Source: Rhodospirillaceae bacterium
GTDB taxonomy: Bacteria; Pseudomonadota; Alphaproteobacteria; UBA8366; Aestuariispiraceae
NCBI GenBank assembly: GCA_002709955.1
Contig: PAQY01000016.1
Span: 62,001-126,000 of the forward strand
DNA: 64,000 bases
Direction: 5' to 3'
Shown: one piece after another, positions 14,988-25,631 of the stretch
Numbering within the stretch: position 1 is the stretch's first letter
How the letters are laid out: each line of letters opens with the position of its first letter
Notes under the pieces: model-generated
Told to the model about the DNA's origin: nothing
Database searches by the model: none
Seen by the model: only the letters and a program-made list of their open reading frames with translations
Translations under genes and position numbers: made by a program

Positions 14988-16247
14988 ATGAACCAAAAGA
15001 CGGATAAACGCGCAATTTGGGGGTGGTGCCTGTATGACTGGGCCAATTCCGCCTTTCCCACCCTGATTTCAACCTTCGTCTTTGCTACTTACTTTACCCA
15101 GGCGGTTGCGGAAACGCCGGAGCAGGGGACGTCGCAATGGGGCTATGCCACCTCTATCGCGGCATTGATCGTGGCTTTTTCTGCCCCGGTTCTGGGGGCG
15201 GTATCGGATAAGGCCGGGCGGCGGAAACCCTGGCTGTTTGTTCTGACCGGTATCGGGGCGACGGCAACAGCGGCGCTGTGGTGGGCCTTGCCCGATGCCT
15301 CCGCTGTCCCGCTGGCATTGGGATTGATGGTTCTGGGCACAATCTGTTTTGAGCTGGGGATGGTATTCTATAATGCCATGCTGCCCGATGTTGCCCCGGA
15401 CGGCATGACGGGCCGGATATCTGGTTGGGGCTGGGGCCTTGGCTATGGCGGGGGGCTTGCCGCGCTGGCGATCAGCCTGGTGGTCTTTGTTCAGCCTGAT
15501 CCCGCCTGGTTTGGGCTGGACAAGGGCAGCAGCGAGCATATCCGGGCGATCCCTGTTCTGGCCGGGGTCTGGATGGCACTTTTTGCGATTCCCTTATTCC
15601 TTTGGACGCCGGATCGACAAGATACCGGTATTCCTGCAAAAACAGCCATTCGCGAAGGAATTTCGACTTTAATCGGGACAATCCGCCATCTGGGGCAATA
15701 TCGACAGGTTCTACGCTTCCTGATCGCCCGGATGTTTTATACCGATGGACTAAACACGCTTTTTGCCTTCGGGGGTATTTTTGCGGCGGTCAGTTTCGGG
15801 ATGGAAAGCGATGAGGTTCTGATGTTCGGGCTGGCGCTGAATGTCACGGCGGGGCTGGGCGCGGCGGGATTTGCCTTTCTGGATGATAAATGGGGGCCGA
15901 AACCAGTCATCACCCTGTCGGTCGGGGCGATTGCAGTGATCGGGATAGCAATGCTGATGGTGACGGATAAATCCGTCTTCTGGGCATTGGGGATGGGCCT
16001 TGGTCTGTTTCTGGGGCCGTCCCAGGCAGCCAGCCGGTCGATGATGGCACGGATTGCGCCCGCTGCGTTGCGCACGGAATTTTTCGGTCTCTATGCCCTC
16101 AGTGGGAAGGCGACCGCCTTTCTGGGCCCGGCGCTTCTGGCTGTTGTCATCGATATGACTGACAGCCAACGCATCGGTATGGCGACGATCATTCCCTTCC
16201 TGATCCTGGGCCTGATCCTGTTGCAATGGGTGCGTGAGGATACATGA
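14988..16247 (+). CDS. UMF1-type major facilitator transporter
   Basis: 420 residues from the ATG at 14988; the frame is open upstream to 14718 but that part overlaps the YbjQ gene antisense and is not protein-like. Membrane helices run through the whole length. WGWCLYDWANSAFPTLISTF near residue 10 and SDKAGRRKPWLF at the first cytoplasmic loop are hallmarks of the UMF1 (Atg22-related) MFS family. The substrate is unknown. It overlaps the next gene by four bases (ATGA), so the desaturase is co-translated. Confidence 0.88.
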   Translation: MNQKTDKRAIWGWCLYDWANSAFPTLISTFVFATYFTQAVAETPEQGTSQWGYATSIAALIVAFSAPVLGAVSDKAGRRKPWLFVLTGIGATATAALWWALPDASAVPLALGLMVLGTICFELGMVFYNAMLPDVAPDGMTGRISGWGWGLGYGGGLAALAISLVVFVQPDPAWFGLDKGSSEHIRAIPVLAGVWMALFAIPLFLWTPDRQDTGIPAKTAIREGISTLIGTIRHLGQYRQVLRFLIARMFYTDGLNTLFAFGGIFAAVSFGMESDEVLMFGLALNVTAGLGAAGFAFLDDKWGPKPVITLSVGAIAVIGIAMLMVTDKSVFWALGMGLGLFLGPSQAASRSMMARIAPAALRTEFFGLYALSGKATAFLGPALLAVVIDMTDSQRIGMATIIPFLILGLILLQWVREDT

Positions 16248-17167
16248 CGGCAAAAACCGATCTAAGCCATGCGGACCGATTGGCGCTGAAGGCGTTGAGC
16301 CAAAGATCAGATGCCCGTGGTTTGGTGCAGGTCATCGGTCATTTTGGCCTGATCGGTCTTCTTGGTTTCGGGACCTGGCAGGTGCACGACGTCTGGGGAT
16401 GGGCTGCGGCTGTGCCCATGCAGTTTCTGTTGGGTATCGCCTTGGTATTTCTATTCGCGCCCGCCCATGAATGCATTCATCGCACAGCCTTTGCCACACG
16501 CTGGTTAAATGATGCCGTCGCTGCCCTTGCCGGATGGGTGCTGATCCTGCCGCCACAGTATTTTCGGGCATTTCATCTGCACCATCACCGTTACACGCAA
16601 ATTCCGGGGAAAGATCCTGAATTGGCGGGCAAGAGGATTGAAACCCTGGGCCAGTATCTGTGGCATGTGACCGGCATTCCCTATTGGCGGGCCGCTGTGA
16701 CAGGCCTGATCTTGCGTGCTGTGGGACGGGGTAGGGAAGATTTCATCACCGGGCGTACGCTGCGATCCGTGCAGCGGGAGGCGCAAGTCTATCTGGCCCT
16801 TTATGCCGGTGCAGCGGTGCTGTCGCTGTGGCTGGGAAGCGGGTTCCTGGTGATCTATTGGATGGTTCCCGTCGTGTTGGCCCAGCCTTGCCTGCGCCTG
16901 TATCTGCTGGCGGAACATGGATTGTGCCCGATGGTCGATGATATGTTCCGAAATACCCGCACAACCCTGACCAATCCGCTGGTCCGGGCATTGGCCTGGA
17001 ACATGCCCTATCACACGGAACACCATGCCTTTATGGCTGTTCCGTTTCATCGGCTGGGCCAGGTTCATACGCTGTTTCAGGACCGTATCGCGGAGCAGAC
17101 GCCGGGCTATGGGGCATTTCACAGAAAGTTCCTTAAGCATTTGCGAAGCCCCCGGACTTCGGTCTAA
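16244..17167 (+). CDS. Membrane fatty-acid desaturase family protein
   Basis: 307 residues with the three histidine clusters of membrane di-iron desaturases: HECIH (about residue 74), HLHHH (about 109) and HTEHH (about 263), set between hydrophobic segments. It should use oxygen and electrons to desaturate or hydroxylate a lipid. Because carotenoid ketolases share this fold and the organism makes carotenoids, a carotenoid substrate is possible, but the motif spacing fits lipid desaturases better. It is coupled to the upstream UMF1 transporter. An FMN riboswitch begins just after the stop. Confidence 0.8.
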   Translation: MTAKTDLSHADRLALKALSQRSDARGLVQVIGHFGLIGLLGFGTWQVHDVWGWAAAVPMQFLLGIALVFLFAPAHECIHRTAFATRWLNDAVAALAGWVLILPPQYFRAFHLHHHRYTQIPGKDPELAGKRIETLGQYLWHVTGIPYWRAAVTGLILRAVGRGREDFITGRTLRSVQREAQVYLALYAGAAVLSLWLGSGFLVIYWMVPVVLAQPCLRLYLLAEHGLCPMVDDMFRNTRTTLTNPLVRALAWNMPYHTEHHAFMAVPFHRLGQVHTLFQDRIAEQTPGYGAFHRKFLKHLRSPRTSV

Positions 17168-17177
17168 TCTGATCGAA

Positions 17178-17383
17178 ATGTTCTCGGGGCGGGGTGGAAC
17201 TCCCCACCGGCGGTAAGGTCTGGCGTCTGGAAGGATGCATGGGCCAAGCCCGCGAGCGCTTTGAAATTGCCCGCTTGGAATTGATCCCGTTTGGGGATTT
17301 ATTCCGTTTCGGCAGTTTGAAAGGTCAGCAGAGTCGGTGAGAAACCGACGCCGACGGTTACAGTCCGGATGGAAGAGAACGGA
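17178..17383 (+). ncRNA. FMN riboswitch (RFN element)
   Basis: The conserved core is complete: GTTCTCGGGGCGGGGTG at 17180, ACCGGCGGTAA, an AGCCCGCGAGCG block, GGTCAGCAGAGTCGGTGAGA, ACGCCGACGGTTACAGTCCGG and the closing GGAAGAGAAC (ending 17380), which pairs with GTTCTC at the start. The variable arm (17260-17315) is long. It binds FMN and lowers expression of the downstream ribH2. A GC hairpin (17413-17449) between aptamer and gene is the likely expression platform. Confidence 0.97.
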
Positions 17384-17412
17384 AGCGTGCGCAGATCCCG
17401 GCGATCTATGAT

Positions 17413-17449
17413 CGGGGCAGGTCTGTGTTGCGTCTTTCCGTGCGCCCCG
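17413..17449 (+). promoter_or_regulatory. Candidate expression-platform hairpin
   Basis: CGGGGC at 17413-17418 pairs with GCCCCG at 17444-17449 between the FMN aptamer and the ribH2 ribosome-binding site. It has a 25-base loop and is followed by CTTGGTTTGG. The sequence shows the pairing; a switch role is inferred from position. With no strong T-run, control of translation or Rho access is more likely than intrinsic termination. Confidence 0.4.
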
Positions 17450-17481
17450 CTTGGTTTGGATCGTTCGGAAAGGAAAATTAT

Positions 17482-17979
17482 ATGACATCACCCCATGACA
17501 ATCAGAATACGGCCCCCAAAATCGCGGTGATTCGCGCGCGCTGGCATGCCGATATTGTGGATCGCGCGGCATCCAGCTTCGTTTCACATTTGCCGAAGGT
17601 TGGCTTATCAGGTGCGCAGGTGGAACAATTCACTGTGCCAGGCGCCTATGAAATCCCCCTTTTGTGTCAGCGACTGGCGCGGCAGGGTCGTTTCGATGCG
17701 ATTGTCGCCTGTGCTCTGGTGGTTGATGGGGGGATTTATCGACATGATTTCGTGGCCCGTTCGGTGATCGATGGCATGATGCGGGTGCAGTTGGATGAAG
17801 GGGTACCGATCTTTTCCGTCGTGCTGACACCGCATCATTTTCACGATCATGCAGATCATCTGGACTTTTTCAGCGCGCATTTTGACAAGAAGGGCCGGGA
17901 AGCGGCAGAAGCGGCGGCGGCGGTCTTGGTGCCCCAGCAACAGGTCGCCAGTGCCCTGCATCACGCAGTTGTCATGTAA
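17482..17979 (+). CDS. ribH2: 6,7-dimethyl-8-ribityllumazine synthase, type II
   Basis: 165 residues from the ATG at 17482, which has AAGGA nearby; the frame is open upstream into the riboswitch. Type II (RibH2) features are present: VIRARWHADIVDRA at the start, VPGAYEIPLLCQ, the catalytic-loop sequence VVDGGIYRHDFVA and SVVLTPHHFHDH. It condenses 5-amino-6-ribitylamino-uracil with dihydroxybutanone phosphate to the riboflavin precursor. The type II enzyme is usually a decamer and in Rhizobiales is an extra riboswitch-controlled paralogue, as here. No other riboflavin gene is near. Confidence 0.93.
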   Translation: MTSPHDNQNTAPKIAVIRARWHADIVDRAASSFVSHLPKVGLSGAQVEQFTVPGAYEIPLLCQRLARQGRFDAIVACALVVDGGIYRHDFVARSVIDGMMRVQLDEGVPIFSVVLTPHHFHDHADHLDFFSAHFDKKGREAAEAAAAVLVPQQQVASALHHAVVM

Positions 17980-18010
17980 CGTCATTGGTGGATTGTCGCT
18001 GGACGTATTA

Positions 18011-18032
18011 GGTGATGGCCTGGATCATCACC
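18011..18032. terminator. Inverted repeat after ribH2
   Basis: GGTGATG at 18011-18017 pairs exactly with CATCACC at 18026-18032 over an 8-base loop, and ATT/AAT outside extend the stem with one bulged base. It lies between ribH2 and the TVP38-family gene on the same strand. There is no long T-run, so it may be a weak or Rho-assisted terminator or a processing stem. Confidence 0.4.
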
Positions 18033-18051
18033 AATTAGCCGAGACAAGATA

Positions 18052-18786
18052 ATGAGCAGCACTGTGAACCCTGAAAACCCCACAAAGAGGAAACCCCTGT
18101 GGCAGCGCGTGATGCCACTGTTGATTCTTGTGGGGCTTTTCACAGTCTTCTTTGCCCTGGATCTTGGGCGATATGTCAGTTTTGACGCGCTGCGGGACCA
18201 TCGGGATCAGTTGCAGGATTTTGTTGCAGCGAACGCTCTATTGGCTGTGTTGGTTTATATGGTGCTGTATGCGGCCATGGTTTCCGCATCGCTGCCAGGT
18301 GCCACGGTATTCACGGTTGCGGGCGGCTTCCTGTTTGGCAGCATTCTGGCAACTTTTTATACGGTTGTGGCGGCAACAATCGGGGCCACGATCATCTTTC
18401 TTGTGGCCAGGACCGCGATGGGAGACGCCTTGAGGGACAAAGCCGGTGGTCGGATTGACCGGCTGTTGACCGGATTTCGCCAGGATGCGTTCAACTATCT
18501 GTTGGTTTTGCGGCTGGTACCGATATTCCCGTTCTTCCTGGTCAATATTGCACCCGCCTTTGCCGCTGTGCCTGTGCGGGTTTACATTGCGGCAACCTTT
18601 CTGGGCATTATTCCAGGGACCTTTGTCTATGCTCAGGTCGGGACCGGATTGGGCAGTATCTTTGAGTCTGGGCAGGCCTTTACGCTGGGCAGTGTCCTGA
18701 CACCGGAAATCATTATCGCCTTGGTGGGATTGGCCGTACTGTCGGTCATTCCCGTCATCTATAAGCGATATAAGAAAGCTGCCTAG
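18052..18786 (+). CDS. TVP38/TMEM64 (DedA-superfamily) membrane protein
   Basis: 244 residues with five or six hydrophobic segments. The family core is clear: GATVFTVAGGFLFGSILATFY, then IGATIIFLVARTAMG and VLRLVPIFPFFLVNIAPAF, ending in GIIPGTFVYAQVGTGLGS. This is the SNARE-associated/VTT domain shared with DedA proteins, linked to membrane lipid transport and homeostasis. The stop overlaps the convergent lipoprotein gene by four bases. Residues 1-25 are cytoplasmic and basic. Confidence 0.88.
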   Translation: MSSTVNPENPTKRKPLWQRVMPLLILVGLFTVFFALDLGRYVSFDALRDHRDQLQDFVAANALLAVLVYMVLYAAMVSASLPGATVFTVAGGFLFGSILATFYTVVAATIGATIIFLVARTAMGDALRDKAGGRIDRLLTGFRQDAFNYLLVLRLVPIFPFFLVNIAPAFAAVPVRVYIAATFLGIIPGTFVYAQVGTGLGSIFESGQAFTLGSVLTPEIIIALVGLAVLSVIPVIYKRYKKAA

Positions 18787-19298
18787 TTCGGGATTGCGGT
18801 TGCAGCCCTGCCCTTGGTCTGGATTTCCTGCTGCAGCGTCATGACATGTCCGGCATCGTCGCGGGCCCAGTATTGCAGGGTTATGCGATCCGGGTCTAAA
18901 GGCGTTGCGAAATGATGGTCGCGCTGGGTCAGGCTGCCCCCTGGTTCAATGCGATAGCGCACACAGGCATCGGCGCAGGATGTGCCGTCTTCGACACAGA
19001 CCTTACCCCGATAGATGAACAGGCCTATTCCCGCGGATTCCTTAAAGCGGCGGTCATGGGTAAAGCGATGCCGCCCTTCCTCGAAGGAATAGACGAAATC
19101 GCTGAGTGTCAGGTTCAACCGGGCAGAGGTTTGAGACTCCACGCTGGGCTCTGGCAATTCCTTCAGGCAGGCCGTGCTGATGCCACTTGGGTCGGACTGG
19201 TTTATCGTCTCTTGCGCAGATCTGTCGTCCGCGTCATCACAGGCAGCCATGCCGCCCATAATAAGGGCCGCCAGCATTACGCGTTTCCATGCACCCAT
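18783..19298 (-). CDS. Putative lipoprotein of unknown function
   Basis: 171 residues. A basic start, a hydrophobic run LAALIMGGMAAC and a lipobox-like GMAAC at about 16-20 indicate export and lipidation. The mature part has several more cysteines (in CLKEL, KVCVEDGTSCADAC) that could form disulfides in the periplasm, and a predicted beta-rich centre. I do not recognise a family. It converges on the TVP38 gene and lies upstream of tldD on the same strand, about 95 bases from tldD's end. Confidence 0.6.
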   Translation of the reverse strand: MGAWKRVMLAALIMGGMAACDDADDRSAQETINQSDPSGISTACLKELPEPSVESQTSARLNLTLSDFVYSFEEGRHRFTHDRRFKESAGIGLFIYRGKVCVEDGTSCADACVRYRIEPGGSLTQRDHHFATPLDPDRITLQYWARDDAGHVMTLQQEIQTKGRAATAIPN

Positions 19299-19392
19299 AT
19301 AAAAGAACCTTCATCCGGCACTCAGATTAACCCATTCGCAGGTTACTGTTTACGGGCGCATTCTACCGCTAAATTTCAGCCCTGGTCCAGAA

Positions 19393-20823
19393 TCATACGG
19401 TCCCACCAACTGTCAAGCCGTCCAAACGCAGGGTTGGCTGTCCAACGCCAACCGGAACGCCCTGACCTTCCTTGCCACAGGTGCCGACACCATCATCCAG
19501 TTTCAGATCATTCCCAATCATGGAGACCTTGGTCAGCGCATCTGCGCCGTTCCCGATAAGCGTCGCACCTTTCACCGGGGCACCGATCTTCCCATCTTCG
19601 ATTTTATAGGCTTCGGTGCAGGAGAAAACGAATTTGCCATTGGTGATATCAACCTGACCACCACCAAAATTGGTGGCATAGATGCCGTTCTTAACGGAGG
19701 CGAGGATTTCCCCAGGCTCTTTGTCGCCCGCCAGCATATAGGTGTTGGTCATCCGCACCATCGGGCAATGGGCATAGGATTGACGACGACCGTTCCCGGT
19801 CGATTTAACCCCCATCAGGCGCGCATTCATGCGGTCCTGCATATAGCCTTTCAGAATACCGTCTTCGATCAGCATTGTTTCGCTGGTTGGGGTTCCTTCA
19901 TCATCGACGGTCAGGGACCCGCGGCGGTCTTTCAGGGTGCCATTGTCGACGACCGTCACGCCCGGGGCCGCAACGCGCTGACCCAACAATCCTGCAAAGG
20001 CGGATGTTTTCTTGCGATTGAAATCCCCTTCCAGGCCGTGCCCGATCGCCTCATGCAACAGAATGCCGGGCCAGCCTGGTCCTAGCACAACCGTCATTTC
20101 TCCAGCCGGGGCGGGAATAGCCTCCAGATTGACCAGCGCCTGGCGCAGGGCCTCATCCACTTGTGCCTGCCATTTGTCGGGGGATACAAATGTCGCGAAA
20201 TCCATGCGCGCGCCACATCCATGGCTGCCGGTTTCCATGCGCCCATCCTGTTCGACGACGACGCTGACATTGACACGCACCAAGGGGCGGATGTCGGATG
20301 CGCGCTCCCCATCCGGGCGGACGATCTGGATGGCGGACCATTCTGCCGACAGCGAGGCCGTGACCTGCTTGACGCGGGGATCCTTGGCCCGGGCATAGGC
20401 GTCGATTTCATTCAAAAGCCCGACCTTTGCATCGAATGTCAGCGTTTCCAGCGGGTTTACGTCGGAATACAGCGCCATATTCGTGCGGGGCGGGGCATCG
20501 GCCAGGACGCCGCCATGGCCACCATGCACGGCCTGAACCGCCGTGGCCGCGCGCTTGATCGCCGCTTCGCTTAACTCCCCGGAATGGGCATAGCCTGATA
20601 CTTCCCCCACGACAGAGCGCAGGCCAAAGCCTTGGGAGGTGTCGAAACTGGCGCTGCGAATGCGCCCGTCGTCTAGGACCAGGCTCTCGCTTTGACCATA
20701 TTCCAGATATAACTCCCCATCTTCTGCGCCTTTAAGACTGTCGGCGACAAGACGTTCCACGCGCCCCTGGTCCAATTCGGTGCGACCGTAAAACAGGTCG
20801 TCGGTGATGGCGATATCAGACAT
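19393..20823 (-). CDS. tldD: TldD metalloprotease subunit
   Basis: 476 residues starting at the ATG at 20823, which has AGGGA six bases upstream; the ATG at 20829 abuts that site. The zinc motif HEAIGHGLEGDFN (HExxxH) and the nearby SAFAGLLGQRVAA identify TldD, which pairs with TldE to degrade unfolded or modified peptides, as in microcin B17 maturation and CcdA turnover. tldE is not in the window. In many alphaproteobacteria tldD sits next to the cytochrome oxidase genes, as it nearly does here. Confidence 0.95.
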   Translation of the reverse strand: MSDIAITDDLFYGRTELDQGRVERLVADSLKGAEDGELYLEYGQSESLVLDDGRIRSASFDTSQGFGLRSVVGEVSGYAHSGELSEAAIKRAATAVQAVHGGHGGVLADAPPRTNMALYSDVNPLETLTFDAKVGLLNEIDAYARAKDPRVKQVTASLSAEWSAIQIVRPDGERASDIRPLVRVNVSVVVEQDGRMETGSHGCGARMDFATFVSPDKWQAQVDEALRQALVNLEAIPAPAGEMTVVLGPGWPGILLHEAIGHGLEGDFNRKKTSAFAGLLGQRVAAPGVTVVDNGTLKDRRGSLTVDDEGTPTSETMLIEDGILKGYMQDRMNARLMGVKSTGNGRRQSYAHCPMVRMTNTYMLAGDKEPGEILASVKNGIYATNFGGGQVDITNGKFVFSCTEAYKIEDGKIGAPVKGATLIGNGADALTKVSMIGNDLKLDDGVGTCGKEGQGVPVGVGQPTLRLDGLTVGGTV

Positions 20824-21087
20824 GGTCATTCCCTTTTAAACTGTTTGGCCGCAGACTGACTGGCCGAAATGGGTCGGGCGTGGACGGCTGTAAATCAGGT
20901 CAGACACTGATCTAAACACGATGCTGGCGCATATATGTTACAGGTGAGCATAAAATTCAAAGGATGGTTGCCACCATCATAGCGTTACCTGCCGCAACCG
21001 GTTATGCAAGAGTTCCCGGTATTTTGATGAACCCGGCGCGCCTTGGGTTGTTTTGTGTTGTTAAATTGAAATAGGAGCAGATCCACC
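20824..21087. promoter_or_regulatory. Divergent promoter region of tldD and the DUF3422 gene
   Basis: 264 bases separate the two divergent starts. AGGGA for tldD and GGAG for the DUF3422 gene are visible near each end. A 36-codon plus-strand frame from about 20964 has no Shine-Dalgarno and was not accepted. No repeat or riboswitch stands out. Confidence 0.45.
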
Positions 21088-22524
21088 ATGGGCAAGCCCC
21101 CAGCGCCAATCGACATGCATCCGGCCCCCGCTGAAGGGGCCGAAGCGGATTTATCCGAACAGCAAGGGCTGGTGAATGATGGTGTGCGGAAATTCGCGTT
21201 TCCAAAGGAACACCCGCTGCGCTATGCCCTGACGAACGAATTGCATGCCCGTCCTTTTGAGATGCTGACACCACCGGTCCAGACCAGCATGTATGCGACA
21301 GTCCTGGGGGAGGGCGCTGGATCGGGCGTTTTCGATCACCTGAAAGCCTTGTGTGAACGCTATGGCGTGAATCCGCCCCATCGCGACATGAACCATTTTT
21401 CGGCCGATTTTGGACCTTTCCGATTGCGGTTTGAACGGCATACGGAATTTGCGTCCTATACTGTTCTGCGTCATGGGCCTTTCGATGTGCCGTTTGAAAA
21501 ACCGGCCTCTGATTTTTTACCCCGTGAATGGCTGGAATCCATGCCTGGTGAGATTTTGTTGGCCATTCATGTTGCGATCCTTCCTGTTGAAGGGCCCGAT
21601 CCAGATCCTCAGTTGTTATCTGATCTGTTCGTGCCGGAAAGCCTGGTCAACAGCATACTTTCGGGAAATTCAGCGCAGGTTTGGACGGATTTGCGCATTC
21701 ATGGTGATGGTCACAATCGAATCCTCCTGAAACCGTATGACCTTCCCCCGGCGAAGGCTGGACGTGTTGTTCAGCGGTTGCTGGAAATCGCAGCCTACCG
21801 GAATTTCGCGTTGTTGGGCCTGCCTGCTGCCCGAGAAGTCGGACCGGAATTGACACGCATTGACAGCGGCCTGGCAAAACTGACAGCGGAAACCGCCTCC
21901 TTGGTTGAATCCGGACCGGAAGGAAATGTGGCTGGTCAGAGCAATCAGACCGGGGCCACGCATCGTGAATCAGAACTGTTGATCCAATTGATGCAGCTTT
22001 CGGCCGAAATTGAACGCTTGAATTCCCGACACAGCTATCGCTTTTCGGCGTCCAGAGCGTATTTTGCGTTGATCCGATCGCGCCTGACAGAATTGCGTGA
22101 AGAACGGGTTGAAGGATATCAAACCATCCAGGAATTTTTGGACCGGCGATTGGCCCCTGCTATGCGAACGTGCGAATCGGTCGAAGATCGGATGGCCAGC
22201 ATGTCCCGGCGCGCCACCCGTGCGGCAAATTTATTGCGCACCCGTGTGGATTTTAAACTGGAGCGTCAGAATCAGGGATTGCTGAGCTCCATGGATCGGC
22301 GCGCCAAGATGCAGTTGCGCCTGCAGCAGACCGTGGAAGGCCTGTCTGTCGCCGCGATAACATATTATGCGGTGGGCCTGGTCGGGTATGCGGCAAAGGC
22401 GCTGTCAGAGTTCGGGCTGCCAGTTTATCCGCCCCTGGTGCAGGGAATTGCAGTCCCGGTGATTGCAATCGGTGTTTGGGTCGGTTTGCGCCAGGCCCGA
22501 AAACATAGCCGTTTAGACGATTGA
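21088..22524 (+). CDS. DUF3422 family membrane-anchored protein
   Basis: 478 residues. The N-terminal half has the DUF3422 signature: HPLRYALTNELHARPFEML, then HFSADFGPFRLRFERHTEFASYT and a VPESLVNSILSG segment. Residues about 275-420 are helical and probably coiled coil, and the C-terminus has two hydrophobic segments (SVAAITYYAVGLVGYAA and IAVPVIAIGVWVGL), so the protein is inner-membrane anchored with its bulk in the cytoplasm. The function is unknown. It stands between tldD and coxB. Confidence 0.85.
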   Translation: MGKPPAPIDMHPAPAEGAEADLSEQQGLVNDGVRKFAFPKEHPLRYALTNELHARPFEMLTPPVQTSMYATVLGEGAGSGVFDHLKALCERYGVNPPHRDMNHFSADFGPFRLRFERHTEFASYTVLRHGPFDVPFEKPASDFLPREWLESMPGEILLAIHVAILPVEGPDPDPQLLSDLFVPESLVNSILSGNSAQVWTDLRIHGDGHNRILLKPYDLPPAKAGRVVQRLLEIAAYRNFALLGLPAAREVGPELTRIDSGLAKLTAETASLVESGPEGNVAGQSNQTGATHRESELLIQLMQLSAEIERLNSRHSYRFSASRAYFALIRSRLTELREERVEGYQTIQEFLDRRLAPAMRTCESVEDRMASMSRRATRAANLLRTRVDFKLERQNQGLLSSMDRRAKMQLRLQQTVEGLSVAAITYYAVGLVGYAAKALSEFGLPVYPPLVQGIAVPVIAIGVWVGLRQARKHSRLDD

Positions 22525-22913
22525 GGGTCGGCATTTCCTCAGGATCGTCAGGTGCTACAATCTGTCGCTGATGGGTTCTGTACCTTTAAATCTGCCCAAG
22601 GATGGCGCAAGCTTGGGCTATGGACATGGGCTGGACGCCCTGAAATTAGGCGAAATTCGTTGATTTCATGGTCGGGCTGGTGTTTAACCCGCAAGGTCAT
22701 GTTTTTGGGTACAGATGTGGTGTCCCACAGTCTGTGTGCCTTGAACGAGACGCAGAGCACGATAGTATGGAGATGGGTCAAGAAATCTGGTGACACGACG
22801 TGCAAGGCTCGCAGGTCCGTCCCCGTTCAGGGTTTCTTACGATCATGGTGTAACGCGCGATTGGTTGAACGATTGGTTCGATTGAATATCGCGGGGGAAA
22901 CGGGAGATTAAGG
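22525..22913. other. Intergenic region upstream of the cytochrome oxidase operon
   Basis: 389 bases before coxB. A plus-strand frame at 22552-22911 has low-complexity Trp/Arg-rich composition and no recognisable similarity, and I treat it as non-coding. A 9-base direct repeat CGATTGGTT occurs at 22858-22866 and 22870-22878, just before the coxB ribosome-binding site (GGGAG at about 22903). The promoter for the operon should lie here. Confidence 0.5.
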
Positions 22914-23789
22914 GTGCGGAAGCTCTTTACGATTCTTTCCGGTTTGGCTGCAGCGGGCGTTGGGTCCATTGCCAGTGCCGGTCAAGCCTTGGCTGCCAAA
23001 GCAGAACCTTGGCAATTGGGATTACCGGATCCGGTTACGCCACTGGCGCGTCAGATGGCTGATTTTCATAACTATTGGTTGATGCCCATCATTACGGTCA
23101 TCACGATCTTTGTTCTGATCCTGTTGATTTATGTCTGCTGGCGATTCCGCGAAAGCGCCAATCCCGTTCCGTCCAAGACGACACATCATTCCATGTTGGA
23201 AGTCCTGTGGACGGGTATTCCGGTTTTGATTTTGGTGGTCATGGCTTTCCCCTCCCTGAAGTTGCTTTATGCAACGGATGCGGTCGAGGATTCGGAAATG
23301 ACAGTTAAGATTGTCGGCCATCAGTGGTATTGGGAATATCAATACCCGGATCACGGCAACTTCTTTATCGAAGCCCGCATCGCCGCGACAACGGAAGAAG
23401 AAGCAAAAGAACAGGGCGTCTATCGCCTGATGGCCACGGACGAGATGTTCGTGCTGCCTGCCGACACAAAGATTCGTCTTCAGATGACCTCTGCCGATGT
23501 GATTCACAACTGGTCTGTCAGTGATTTTGGCGTGCGCATGGATACGGTTCCAGGCCGCCTGAATGAAGCGTGGACCCTGATTGAGAAGCCCGGCGTTTAC
23601 TACGGTTTCTGCTCTGAATTGTGCGGTGATGCGCATGCCTTTATGCCCATCCAGGTTCAGGTTCTGCCAAAGGCGGAATTTGCGGCCTGGGTCGAACAGG
23701 CGCAGGAAAAATATGATCCGGTCGAAGAAGCGCAAGCGCCATCGGTATCTCGGGCTGTTGCCGCCTCACCGGCCCAAGCGGTCGAATAA
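22914..23789 (+). CDS. coxB: Cytochrome c oxidase subunit II
   Basis: 291 residues from a GTG with GGGAG seven bases upstream. A signal peptide (1-28, ending in QALAA) is followed by two membrane helices (about 56-76 and 98-118) and a periplasmic cupredoxin domain. The CuA ligands are present: H198 in VIHNWSVSDFG, then C233, C237, H241 and M244 in CSELCGDAHAFM. The aromatic relay QWYWEYQYP is intact. It accepts electrons from cytochrome c. It is the first gene of the operon. Confidence 0.97.
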   Translation: MRKLFTILSGLAAAGVGSIASAGQALAAKAEPWQLGLPDPVTPLARQMADFHNYWLMPIITVITIFVLILLIYVCWRFRESANPVPSKTTHHSMLEVLWTGIPVLILVVMAFPSLKLLYATDAVEDSEMTVKIVGHQWYWEYQYPDHGNFFIEARIAATTEEEAKEQGVYRLMATDEMFVLPADTKIRLQMTSADVIHNWSVSDFGVRMDTVPGRLNEAWTLIEKPGVYYGFCSELCGDAHAFMPIQVQVLPKAEFAAWVEQAQEKYDPVEEAQAPSVSRAVAASPAQAVE

Positions 23790-23826
23790 CACAGTGCTGG
23801 GCGCATTCGACGCCTGGACCATGTAA

Positions 23827-25494
<1,668 letters not shown>

Positions 25495-25504
25495 GCCAGA
25501 AATC

Positions 25505-25535
25505 CCCCGCCCCCGGACTAAACCCGGTGGCGGGG
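25505..25535 (+). terminator. GC-rich hairpin after coxA
   Basis: CCCCGCC pairs with GGCGGGG and, inside it, CCGG with CCGG across a loop containing ACTAAA, 10 bases after the coxA stop. It is not followed by a T-run. It could trim or attenuate transcription between coxA and ctaB, keeping assembly factors below structural subunits. Confidence 0.4.
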
Positions 25536-25631
25536 TTGACTTGCCCAGCCACAGGTTGGCGGGTGTCGCCAGGAAGCCATCGTATGGTCGGTGTTGCTAC
25601 CAAAACGAACCATGATCGGGACTGAGACAGC

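Noticed and set aside
20964-21074. 36-codon plus-strand frame between tldD and the DUF3422 gene
   Set aside because: No ribosome-binding site and no distinctive features; lies in a divergent promoter region.
22552-22911. 119-codon plus-strand frame before coxB
   Set aside because: Unusual Trp/Arg-rich composition, no recognisable domain, no convincing Shine-Dalgarno; more likely promoter and leader sequence.
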